Origin: Stropharia rugosoannulata
Lineage: Eukaryota; Basidiomycota; Agaricomycetes; Agaricales; Strophariaceae
DNA: 64,000 nt
Direction: 5' to 3'
NCBI GenBank assembly: GCA_028532985.1
Contig: JANCIK010000009.1
Span: 2,666,001-2,730,000 of the forward strand
Each line of letters starts with the position of its first letter. Position 1 is the stretch's first letter. The notes under the pieces are model-generated. The model was not told the origin of the DNA. It ran no database searches and worked only from the letters and a program-made list of their open reading frames with translations. Positions 31,401 to 43,400 of the stretch are shown here, piece after piece. Position numbers and translations under genes: made by a program.

Positions 31401-34400
31401 AACAAAGAAGCGCACCGTCCAGTTCATTTCATGTCTTGTCAAGTTAAGCTCTTCGGTCCAGCGAAGGTGCTGTGCACGAGCACGGAGCCAATTGACTCGC
31501 AGAACTGCAATTTGAAAGTTGTGTATTAGTTTGTGTAATGAACTAAAAATGTACATACAATCTTGCAATCTGGTATTATCGTCCAGTGTGTCCGCTGGAT
31601 CATCATCAGTCGGTGGTGGTGGGGTGCCGGTCGGTCGCTCTCCGATGTTGCCGCGTATTTCACCGAGTGTTCTCCATATCCATGACATTCGCATTTGACT
31701 GCCCCCGCGGACATTTGGGTCGAAAATTGCTTGGCTTGCATGTGTGTCCTCTCTGGTTAACCTGGGGAATCTTTGTTGTATGATCTCCTCCGATGCTAAG
31801 GCGACCATAACAGTCCTATTTGCTTGAAACACCTGCCTATTTAACGCAATTGCTGCTGAGAGCATACCAACTTGCATTGTTGCCCTTGTATGATGTGCCC
31901 CTGTTGCGCCTCGGACCTGGTTTTTGTACACCCATGAAAGTTGGACTATTGCAGATCTAATGGCCTCCAGTACATCTTCTGCGTGACCTTTGCGAAGCTC
32001 AAGTTCCTGTTTTTTCAGTTCAACAAGATTACATTTTCCGTCAACATCGAAGAGATCAACCATGTCCATAGTGAATCCAGATGGGAACGGGAGTTTCTGC
32101 TGTTCAGGGTCGGCCCGACTTACTTCAAAATGATCAGTAACACCGGTTTCGTCTTCGGTTTGTTCATCAAACGGCATGTCGTCAGTATCGTTCTCGTCGG
32201 TGAAGACTGAAACAATTTCTCGTCCAATATATTCACAGGCTTCTCGCACAAATTTGTCAATTCGGGTCCGAAGATTTCTGCGCCGACGAACAAGATCCTG
32301 TCTTTGAGTTACAGTGGGTTGTTTGGACAACTTTCGAACGTGAGATCTTAATTCAGCCCTGTGGAATTGCAATGATCAGACATGGACTGTTTCTTTATCA
32401 TAAACCTACTGTGTCTGTTCAATTCGAAGTCCTTGCAATAGCCATGTGGCCTGACCTGTCGGTCCGTCCTCCGACATTTCTTTTTCGGACAACATTAATT
32501 CAACCTCCTGCCTGGATGCCGCTTTCTTTATTTTGGTGCATAAATATCCATGCTGTCAGGTTTAAGTTCTCGTTGGCTCTCGGCAACAGTTATTTCGGCC
32601 TCCCATCTGTCTCTTATGCTTGGTGCAATGCGGGCGCTGAATTGTTCAAAGTGTTCAGATGCCTCGGAGGCTTCTTTAATAGCCCTGGTATGTTTCTTCA
32701 CCATTGTAGTGCCTGATTGTAGAAAAACTGTATTAGGGCATGTTGAAGAAATAGAAAGGATCTTTACCAATATGAATCATTTTCTTCCAGTTTGAGTCTC
32801 CCATGTGGTCATCTAGAATCTCTGTTCGATGTGCCGTTGTTGCTCCCCGAGCACCCCTAGACACTTTATTCAATAGACTCCAAAGTGTTTCCAATATTTC
32901 CCCATCAACAATGCCAGCACCGGGAATGTAAGTGGATGCCCAGCGGTATAAACATTCATCCTTGTGACCATGAACATGCCATAATCCAATAGCGCGAATT
33001 AATTTTAACCGGCATGGAAGCGAAATACCTTTTAATTTTGCAAACCGGGCTCTCTGATGAATGCCGTATATGCACATGATATCGTAAATCATCATTGCAT
33101 GCTTGATCCCCTCCATGTTTGTATTCTTCAGAGCTTCTGAAAAGCTATAATCCATGCACATTTGCCTTTCACCAAGCTGAAAATCAACAACACTGCTGGG
33201 ACAGAAGCACCCATGCCTTGCACATGCTTGGGCACCAATTACCCTGGCCCTTCTGCCAACAACAACCTTTTCACTGTCCAATTGAGCTCGGTGAGAATGA
33301 CAATCAATTTTCTTATATAATAATCAGAATTTATTCAAAAAATAAAGAGGTTTACGTACCTGCTTAAAAAGCTTAGAATGCTCGGAAGCATCCACCAGAT
33401 GCTCCTTGTATGGCTGAGCTGCTGTCATGAATGCATCTCCATGTGTGAGGTGGACATCATCTGCTTCATTGCATTGATTCAGGTGGTCAGCCTTGAAATT
33501 GCCATCTGCACAGAACTTCCGAATGTAGAGATATTGGTGAGGATCATTTTCCCAATTTTCTGGTAAATTGACTCCTGGTTGGGGACATGTAGGACAGAAT
33601 AGAGCAAGATGCTCGTGGTTTCGAACAGTCGGAGGCTGTGTCGGCGCCGAGCCGAAGTCGGAATCCACCGACATTTGAGTTGGTTCGGAGCCGACCGATA
33701 TTTGAGTCTGTTCCTGAACATTATCTTCGGAGGCATCGGTGACGGCTTCCGAGAAATTAGGGCCCGGCTCTGTGTTGCATGCAGGCCTCGAGTCAAATTG
33801 ATAGAGCTGCCTATCATGTGCCCGACCATGCATTGCCCACAATTTCATGTTGCGGTAGCATCTGCTTAGTCGGCGCAGCTCCCGATACCAATCAACTACT
33901 CTGGCAGGATAGGCTGGGCAGGTAAGACGTTGTAGCTTTGCATAATATTGGTATGCTGATGTCTTGCATTCCAGATTTGAGATGCGAAAATCCTTGAGAG
34001 CGGCGAAGGTGAATACAGTCACAATTTTGTCATAACTTGTGGGTAACATGGACAGTTCAATCCAGTGTAAATCTGGCTCCTGCAGCGCATTTGGGCATAG
34101 GCATCGGACAACGGGTAAGTGATGGACTCCTGTTATGTCAACGATAGTGATGAATTTGTTGTCTTGATTGTCATATGGTTTAGGCCTCGGTAGGATATGT
34201 GGGTAACCCAGCCTCATATCAAATTCCTCCTCCAAGATTTCATCTTCCCAATCTTCGGGCTCTGGAACAGCACCAGTGCGAGCTTCCCCCTCCAAATCAG
34301 CTTCATGGAAGTCATTGGTCGCCATGTCAGCTGTTGGAAGTTCCCAATTGGGATCTTCATGTAAGATTAGCATTCTAGTTTTCTTATTTGGGGGGGAATG

Positions 34401-37400
34401 GCTAATGTCTTACCAGCATCTTCCACATAGGGCCTTGAAGGGCATCTTTTGTAAGGGCGACTCTGCGCAGTGTCGAGCTCACACGAGACCTAGCAGAGGG
34501 ATTCCGAAGTTTATTAAGCTGTAAACTATAAATACAATAGAAGCGCACCTAGCAGAGGGATTCCGAAGACAAAAGCCTAAGGAAACCCGCTGCCGGGCGC
34601 CACAGTACATAATAGAAGCGTTGATTGATGCATGAGAATAAACTATACAGTTGATCCGCCACAAGAAGCCACCACATCACGTCCTCATGTGATGTGCATC
34701 ATACATCATATGCACAACACATGATGGACATGTCCCATCAGTACGTCACATGATGTAAACCGCGCGCGCCTGTGCACAGTACACACTGCAGAGCATAGTG
34801 TACACTGCACGGGCTGCGTGCGGCGTAAGAAAAAATAAAAATAAAATAAAATAAAAGAAAGTGAAGGAAGACGAAATGAAATAAAATAAAATAAAGGGTG
34901 ACGCACGGCATCCCCTTACATCACCCCCCCTTCAAGACACGGCGTCCCGGCGTGGTAAGGTGATCCACTTGCCACCATTGACTGTTCTATACCGTCCAGG
35001 TTCAATTGCCAGGGAGCCAATAACCTGCGGAGCATCAGGATGTTCCCGGTAGAACTTGGCCACCAGCTGAGGTGAGAAGACGTCTTCCGCATGCTCCCAG
35101 GAGTTCTCCTCATACCCATACCCCTTCCATTTGACGAGGAACTGAAGCCTGTTTCGATGGATGCGGCTGTTGAGGATGGCCTCAACCTCGTACTCCAGCT
35201 CGTTATCCACCAGCTCAGGCTCCGGAGGAGGCGCTGCGATGCGGCCCGGAATAGGGTCAGGGAGACAGGGCGTGAGCTTGACGACAGGGAAGACAGGGTG
35301 GAGACGCTTGAGAGAAACCGGGAGTTTGAGACGGTAGGCATGAGATCCAACAGCAGCCTCGACCGTATACGGGCCCAGGAGACGGTGGGACAACTTCTTG
35401 GAGGGACGGGAGGTACGGATGTCTGACGCATCCAGGTAGACCTTGTCACCTGGTTTGTACACCGGGAGAGGGTCATGTCGCCGGTTGTAGAAGCGAGCCA
35501 TGTCATCTTTGGCCTTAGCCAGCGCTGACTTGGCTTCTTCCAACGTACTGGCCATCCGCTCCTTGAACTCATTCACAGTCTCCAGAGACGATGGAGCTTC
35601 ATGAGGTTCAAAGCCCATCCGAGGGTGTTGTCCAGTGTCGAGCATGAAAGGCGTATGCTGGGTGGAGGCGTGGACATGGTTGTTGTACTGGAACTCGGCC
35701 AAAGGCAAGAGATCCTCCCAGTCGTCCTGACGCTCATTCACGAAGGTCCGCAAGTACTGTTCCAACTCCATGTTAACGCGCTCCGTCTGACCATCAGATT
35801 GGGGGTGGTAGGCAGTGGACGTCGCCAGGCGGATTCCCAACAACCGGTAAAGCTCTCTGGTGAACTCGGCAATGAACTGAGGCCCACGATCCGAGAGGAC
35901 TATCCAAGGGAGACCATGGTGGTGCCAGACATAACGGAGATAGAGCCGGGCTGCTCCAAGTGCACTAACAGTGGTAGTCGTTGGGATAAAGTGACCGCGT
36001 TTGGAGACTGAGTCTATCACGTTCATGATGGCGTCATGCCCATTGGAGAGAGGGAGTTCCACGATGAAGTCCACACTGATAACCGCCCAGCGTTGCTCAG
36101 GGATAGGGAGAGGATGAAGCTCACCAACCGGGCGGTGATGCTGGATCTTGGTGCAAATACAGAGGTCACAGGTCTTGCAGTACTGTCCAATGTACCGAGA
36201 CATCTGGGGCCACCAGTAGTTGCGCAATACCAACTCCAGTGTCTTCCAACGTCCAGCATGACCAGCCACCTTGGTGTCATGGTGTAAGGAGACAATACGG
36301 CGGCGGAGATCAGGGTCGTTGGGGACGTAGATCTTATCCCGGAAGCTGAGGAGACCATCTTGCATCCTCCACTCCGAGGATCGCACAGAACGGGCCCCAC
36401 TGCTCAACAGACCCTTTGCTGCCTTCACGACCATCTCCTCATGTTTCCCCTGGCGGTTTCCCTTCCGGATCTCGTGCAACAAGTCCTTCTCTTCGCCCAC
36501 CAACTCCACCGCTTCAAGCGCCCGGATAGCAAAGAAGGCAGGCTTGAGGAGTGTCATCTCAGCATTATCCCCAGTGCCGTCTCCATGGTCAGCTTGTCGC
36601 GAGAGGGCATCAGGTTTCCCCATGGAACGGCCAGGGCGGTGGCGGAGCGTGAAGTCGAAGCAAGAGAGGTAGAGGGACCAGCGGGCCTGTCTGCGGTTAA
36701 GCTTTTTGGCTGTCATGAAGTACTCCAGATTCTTGTGGTCTGTCCAGATCTCCACCGGATGAGCTGCACCTTCAAGGAAGTGTCTCCACTCCTCCAGGGC
36801 TCGAATCACCGCCAGCATCTCCTTGTCATGGATCTCGTAGTTACGCTGTACGGGACTGAGGCTCTTGGAGTAATAGGCGACAGGGTGCCATTTCCCATCT
36901 TCACGCGACTGCTGAGAGAGCACAGCACCAGTAGCAAAGTCCGAGGAGTCTGCCTCAACGCGGTAGGGCAGGTCGTCACGAGGGAAAGCCAGGATGGGAG
37001 CCGAAGTCACCGCAGTACGCAACATGTCAAAGGCGGCCTGAGCATCAGAAGACCACAACCAGGGAGTGTCCTTACATGTCAGCTCAAAAGCGGACGGGCA
37101 TGGTGAGAGAAGTCCTCGATGAAGCGGCAATAGAAGTTGACAAAGCCCAAGAAGCTCTGTACCTCCTTGCATGACTTGGGAACCGCCACTCTGCTACACC
37201 CGCAATCTTGACCGGGTCCATCTCCACCTGACCTTCCGAGATGATGAGCCCCAGATACTCAATGCGACGCTTCTCAAACTCGCACTTCTCCGGCTTGAGA
37301 TACAACCGGTGGAGTCGCAGACGCTCCATGACCAGACGTGTCACCCGACGATGTTCCTCGAGGGTCTTGGTGTAGATGAGGATATCGTCAAGGTAGACAC

Positions 37401-40400
37401 AGACAATGCCCTTGAAAATGAGGTCGTTGAATATCTCGTTCATCATGGTCTGGAACGTTGCAGGCGAGTTGGTGAGACCAAAGAACATAACCGTGAGGCT
37501 CGAACAGACCGCGGTTTGTTCGAACGCCGCCTTCCACTCATCTCCCTCCTTGATGCGCACATTGTTGTACCCCCACCGCACGTCAAGCTTGGTGAAGTAG
37601 CTGGCACCACGGAGTTGTTGGATGAGGTCAGAGACGAGAGGAAGCGGGTAGCGGTTCTTGATGGTCATGGCGTTCAGCACACGGTAGTCCTGGATGAGGC
37701 GCAATGACCCGTCCTTCTTCTTGATAAAGAAGACAGGAGACGCCATCGGAGACTTAGAGGGACAAATACGGCCAGTGGCAAGGTTCTCCTGTAAGAACAC
37801 ATCTAGTTCCTTCTGCTCAGGAAGCGTCATAGGATACACCTTGCAGTTGCTGGGTGTCGCTCCGAGTTCCAGTTCAATGGCGTGATCCCAAGGTTGACGT
37901 TCTGGCAAGACATCAAAGGACTCCTTTGAGAAGACGTCCTTGAAGTCATGCAAATGGTTAGGAACGTCGTCGCGGAAGTCCTTCTGTCCAGAGTTGGACG
38001 CAAAGGCTTCTGCGAGCCGCTGGGACACGGTGGAGGTAGACTGAATGAACTGGGACTCGGGGGGTAACGACGCCGCAAACAGCCGGTTGTCGTCGTCCTC
38101 CCAGACAGAGTGGAGGGCCTCTAGTAAGCTGCAAGCGTCCTTAGGAGCAGGCAGCGGTTCAACTTCCTCCAACTCCATCTCGGGGACTTCGTCGTCATCG
38201 TCCTCCAGCTCCATAAGGAGGGGCATAGGGCCCTGGGTACAGGTCTCTACCGCTCTGATCTCTGCGCGAAGCTTAGACTTCTCCGCACGGATCTCATCAT
38301 GGCACGTGGAGCACCGGCGTGGGCACCGTGACATCTTCACCTCTCCAGTGATCCAGTCCACTTCAGGGTTGTGTTCTCGAAGCCAAGTGTGGCCCAGAAT
38401 CATATCCTGACATCCGAGGTTGGTGACGGGGAAGACGGCGCGTTCAGTGTGGTCCTTGTAGCGAAGGATGAGCTCCACAATGGACGTGATAGAGCCGTCT
38501 TCATTGAGCGAACCGTCAACGTTGTGGACTGGAATGGGGACCAAGAGAGGGCATTCCGTCAGCTTGTGCTGCTGGACGTACTTGCGACTGATGAAGCACT
38601 GGTCAGCGCCGCAGTCAACCAGAGGCCTGAGGCAAAAACGCTGGCCCATGTCCGTGGTCTCAATCTCCACTGGAAGGTGAAGGGAGTTGGGACTCGGAGT
38701 AGCGGCGATGGTGTAATGAGAGGGAAGCACGTGCTCCCAGCGGCGAGCACGGGCCTGGATGCGTAATGCAGCAATGGAGAGAGATTTGGGAGCAGGGGAT
38801 TTAGGCGTGTCAGGCAGTCGTGAAGGTAGGTCTGGAACGGAAATAGATTCACAGGGCTCTACCGACAGTACACTATAACGACTGCCACGCGCGAACGAGG
38901 GCACGCCGCTCACTCGTCGTGATGCACAAAATCCTCCTCTTCCTGGACATCATCCTCCTTCCTTTCATCCACCGGAATAGCGTCCTCCTGGCCCTCTGCA
39001 GCGTGCATGTGCTCGAGTTGCTCCTGAAGCTCCGTGAGAGTCATGTGGCGAATGTCAAAAGCCCGGGGACAATCTCGAGAGATGTGACCGGGTTTACCAC
39101 AGCGATAGCAGGTAGGGGGTGTCTTCCCAGCACTACGAGCACGATCGATGTCCATAGGAGCGCCCAGAGGAAGAGCCGGGGCAGCGGGCGCACGAGGGGC
39201 AGGAATAATGGGCAGAGAAGCTCGTGGGACGGTCGCAGGGGAGGCGGATGAACGCGAAGCCGCAGGGGGACCAGAAGGCGTAGGGTGTGCCGCGCGGAAG
39301 AGCTGGTTGGTCTCGCGGTTGCGAGCAACCTCCACGGCGCGTTCGTACCATCCCTGAAGCGAGGCAGGTCGACTCTCCGAGGGCAGGTTGGCGACCTGAC
39401 TGTCCAGCGAAGGGGATAGACCACGACAGAACTTCATGATCAACGCCTTCTGGTCAATGTACCCAGACTTGAGGACAAGGTCCTTGAAGGCGTCGACGTA
39501 TTCTTCAGCAGAGCGGCAGCCTTGATGGTAGGAGGGGCTCTCAAGGGCGAGCTGAGGATGCTCAGCCTCGTGCTGCTCGCAAAAATCGCGAATGAACACG
39601 GCTTCAAAGGCGTCCCAGCTGCGCAGATTGAAGTCGGAAAATCCAGACATCATGGCGCGTTTCGAGAACTGGGCGGCGCGGCCCTCGTTCATGAAAGAAA
39701 GGGCCCAAAGAACTCGAGAGAATTCGTCAGGAAACTGCGAGCCAGCCAGGGCGAAATAAATGGTGCAAGAATTAAGGAAGGAGCGCCCTTTTTCGCGTGA
39801 ACCATCAAAGGGTTTGGGAGACGCGGGTTTGAGGCGAGAGACAGTGGAAACTGCAGCTGCAGGAGCCGTGTGGGCGTCGAGATGAGGAGGGGGATCACGA
39901 GGCGCAGGAGGGGCGGGTGCAGGTGCAGAATGCGAGCTGGCAAGTGTAGTCTCGAGGAGGGTGCGGATAGTGTGAAGGGAGCTCGAAACGTCGGCCAATT
40001 CCTTCCGAAAAATCGCGTTATTGTGGTCGACGTACTCCAGAAGCGATGTGAGGGTGAGGGCGGGTCTGGACAATGTATTTCCCGCCTCAGGGCTCGCAGA
40101 GGCGTCTGTATCCATCGACATCGAAGCAGGGAGAGGTGTTGGAGTCCTAGGCCGTTTCCGAGGGCAATAGGCGTCCAAAACTGGTCCCAAGCAGAGGCTT
40201 TTGTACTGTAAGGGCGACTCTGCGCAGTGTCGAGCTCACACGAGACCTAGCAGAGGGATTCCGAAGTTTATTAAGCTGTAAACTATAAATACAATAGAAG
40301 TGCACCTAGCAGAGGGATTCCGAAGACAAAAGCCTAAGGAAACCCGCTGCCGGGCGCCACAGTACATAATAGAAGCGTTGATTGATGCGTGAGAATAAAC

Positions 40401-43400
40401 TATACAGTTGATCCGCCACAAGAAGCCACCACATCACGTCCTCATGTGATGTGCATCATACATCATATGCACAACACATGATGGACGTGTCCCATCAGTA
40501 CGTCACATGATGTAAACCGCGCGCGCCTGTGCACAGTACACACTGCAGAGCATAGTGTACACTGCACGGGCTGCGTGCGGCGTAAGAAAAAATAAAAATA
40601 AAATAAAATAAAAGAAAGTGAAGGAAGACGAAATGAAATAAAATAAAATAAAGGGTGACGCACGGCATCCCCTTACATCTTTGTCCTTGATGACCGAGGT
40701 GTAGCTTGATTCCTACCTGCCACAAAGCCCCCTGCTTAAAGCAAGTTTGTTCCCATTTGTCTATGCGGTGTAGTATCTGGAATTGATGTTCACGACGACA
40801 GCAAACAGTGCAAAGAAATCAGCCTCCGAAGCAATCTCGGCACCGCCATCTGCCTTCATTCAAATTGCAAGCCTGGCATTTTAGATTTTCTGGGACTGGT
40901 GCTTCTTTGGCCATGAAGACCTGTAAGTGCTGCTTTCGGCGTTGAAGCCATTCATGTAGAAATGTATTTTGCGACTATTGTTCAGGTATGTCTGTCAATG
41001 TTGTACTAGCATTATTGGTACATTACTGACTTTTCCCCTGTGCACAAATGCAGGTAAAGCGTTGAGGTTGCTGATTGCCTGCTCCTGTGTTATATCACCG
41101 GGGTAATCTTCCATTGACATTATGTTTGCAGCAATGTGGTCTGACTGTAGCATTGTTGGTGGTCTTGTAGATGGCAGCAGTACCGTATACACTCCATGCA
41201 TTCTTCTCGGAATGCGAGCATGTGGCCGACAATGACGCACCGCTCGGCCATTTTCATCCAAGTGAATGAGATTGTCATTGTCGGTATCAGCGGCCATCAT
41301 GTGTATATGACTTCGGGAACTCATTGCGTGGGCAGAATAGATGAAGAGGTAAGGCTTAGGCGTACTAGGTAAAGTGATTCTCTGAGATGCATAGTATGTA
41401 TTCTTTTTATACAATCGATGCAATGTTGCTACTTCACGCATTAAGAAAGACATTACTACCTTGTAGCTACAACAGGTAATTTACACTGCCATTTTGAGTA
41501 CAATAGGTGCTTTCTATGCAAAGTGGGTGTTACGGGGATTTCTATTGGATTATACAAGGTATACAAGGTATTATACCATGGACAATGACTGATGTTGTGC
41601 TTCATAATGTTCTGCATTGGTATGTGGCCCATATTGTTCAACATCGCATAATCTGTATGTTTTGTTCAGTAAACCTTGTAATCTATAAATAAGGGTCGTT
41701 GTATGTCGGCAGTACAATCGGGAGGGATATATTAGGATGAAAATGGGATATAGATCCAATCTTAGATGATTTCTTGGACATAACGGCACGGGCACGGGGC
41801 CGAACTGTGGGACCGCTGTCTGAGGCCAGACTCCAATTGATCTCATCTTGATATTAGACTCTCAATGCCCCCTACTGCACAAACATTTTCTCCAATGCCA
41901 GATTCTGAACCAGCCGTGCATAAAGAGCCTGCTTCACGTGAATTATGGACAGCTAAAGAAAAAGAAATCTTGAAGACCCACCTTGAAGGTTACAAAGCTC
42001 AAAAGAAAGGTCAAAAAAATGCATGGTTAAGGGATGTTGTGTTACCCTTGATCAGGGGGTGTTACAACAACAAATACAGCTACGACACATTGAAAAAAGA
42101 CTCAGAGGCAAAGAAGCAATGGAAAAAGAGGAAAATAGTGAGCATCTTAGACATGTCGGAACGGGCCCGACTATCGGCACTCGTGGTATCCAACTAATAG
42201 TCCTTCACAGCGTGTATTCAACTGGTTCCGAAACAATGGACGGAAAGAGTGCACTCTACAAATACCGGGAATCAATCGACAAGTGACCTTTGACAGTGTT
42301 GTAAAGGCGAAGAAAAAGAAAGAGATCGAAAATCTTGCACGGGAGCGGGCCGGTGCCGACATTGATGCCAGCAGTCGGGAATGGATTGGTCACTACCAAG
42401 GTGCTAAAAAGACTATAAAAGAGGAACTTACGGATGAAGAACGTGTACAATATTTGAAAGAGCTTGAGATTTGGCAACAAAATGGTGTGCCGAAGGATAT
42501 TCAAGCCGAGTGCGCAACACGTAACTTATATATATATATACAAGCTGACATATAACATCCCAGCAACGCCATGAAATATTCAACGAAGGTTTCCAAGGCT
42601 GCTGATAAGGTTAAGTGGGAAAGCATGGGCATTAGAACAACGTCATTCTCTTGCTTTGCCGGGCCTGATGGGAAGGCAGTATATGTGACGTGAGCATATT
42701 TCGTACCTGTTGCATAGCAAAAACTGATACACGGCCATTTTACGTTAGTTTTGATACTCAGAATGCCCAGGCAAGCACCCCGTCACATGTGCCAAGCTTT
42801 CAAAGATGGGCTCCTCAAGAGTATAACTTATTTCTGAGGAAATACATCGAATATACACAGTTTGTCATCAAACTCGCGAAAACGGGTCCGACAGTCGGTG
42901 GCAACCCGACGTCTGACCCTATTGGCCAGTTCCATAAAGGAGGCTTACCTCGGGTACCCATGCCTGTGCCAAGTAGTACTGGAACGGAATATGTAGATGT
43001 TCAACAAAAAGCAATACGTCAATACTTTTCACAACACTACAAACTTGTGTACGGCAGTAAGACACCCACACCATATACATATATGACAACCGGGGACTAC
43101 CATTGGAACTTCTTTGTCAACGAGATATATTTGCCAGATGGTATACCTTTTATGGATCCCCATCAGTACAAAGTGGACCAAACAATGCGCATTTTCAAAC
43201 TATGGCAATATTGGGAATCACAGGGAGAAATAACTTTCAAATTCTCTAATGTCAAAGGAGATGGACAGCCTAGATTAGCAACATACCCTGAGAATACATT
43301 CCAAGACTTCAAGGAACCAGTATCAAATTGTGACCCTATGGAAAATAAAGGAGATGAATCCGAAAGAATGCCAATTGACCTTGGACCAGATACCGGCAGC

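Larger units (their letters stand above)
34445..40682 (-). mobile_element. Ty3/gypsy chromovirus inserted in the KDZ transposase gene
   Basis: Two 471-bp LTRs (34450-34920 and 40207-40677) are bounded by TGTAAGG and CCTTACA, with a 5-bp target duplication TCTTT at 34445-34449 and 40678-40682. The element reads on the minus strand: Gag, then protease, reverse transcriptase, RNase H, integrase and chromodomain. The LTRs differ at three positions, all CG versus TG or CA. The frame of the interrupted exon is restored by removing the element and one TCTTT. Confidence 0.97.
31095..41324 (-). pseudogene. CxC2-KDZ transposase, split by gypsy and otherwise damaged
   Basis: Seven exons can be traced: 41324-41031, 40974-40678 continuing at 34444-34414, 34354-33360, 33311-32768, 32712-32410, 32358-31559, and 31504-31095. 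The second exon encodes the CxC2-like cysteine cluster (CQACNLNEGRWRCRDCF, then CTVCCRREHQ and LHRIDKW, LHLGHQGQRC). Then come FCPTCPQPGVNLP, DGNFKADH, IDCHSHRA, ACARHGCFCPSSVVDFQLGERQ, DIMCIYG, IGLWHVHGHKDECLYR and IPGAGIVDGEILETLWS, the hallmarks of KDZ transposases. The C-terminal part has the basic LRVNWLRARAQ stretch. Three lesions are visible: TGA at 40821-40819 inside the cysteine cluster, the gypsy insertion, and a one-base loss in the A-run at 32534-32531 that shifts the frame. Confidence 0.88.

Noticed and set aside
18342..40821. In-frame TGA codons read as recoding (TGA as an amino acid or programmed readthrough)
   Set aside because: Genuine gene ends in the window include TGA (2777, 29130), and other genes use TAA and TAG normally. 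CpG deamination explains the pattern without a code change.
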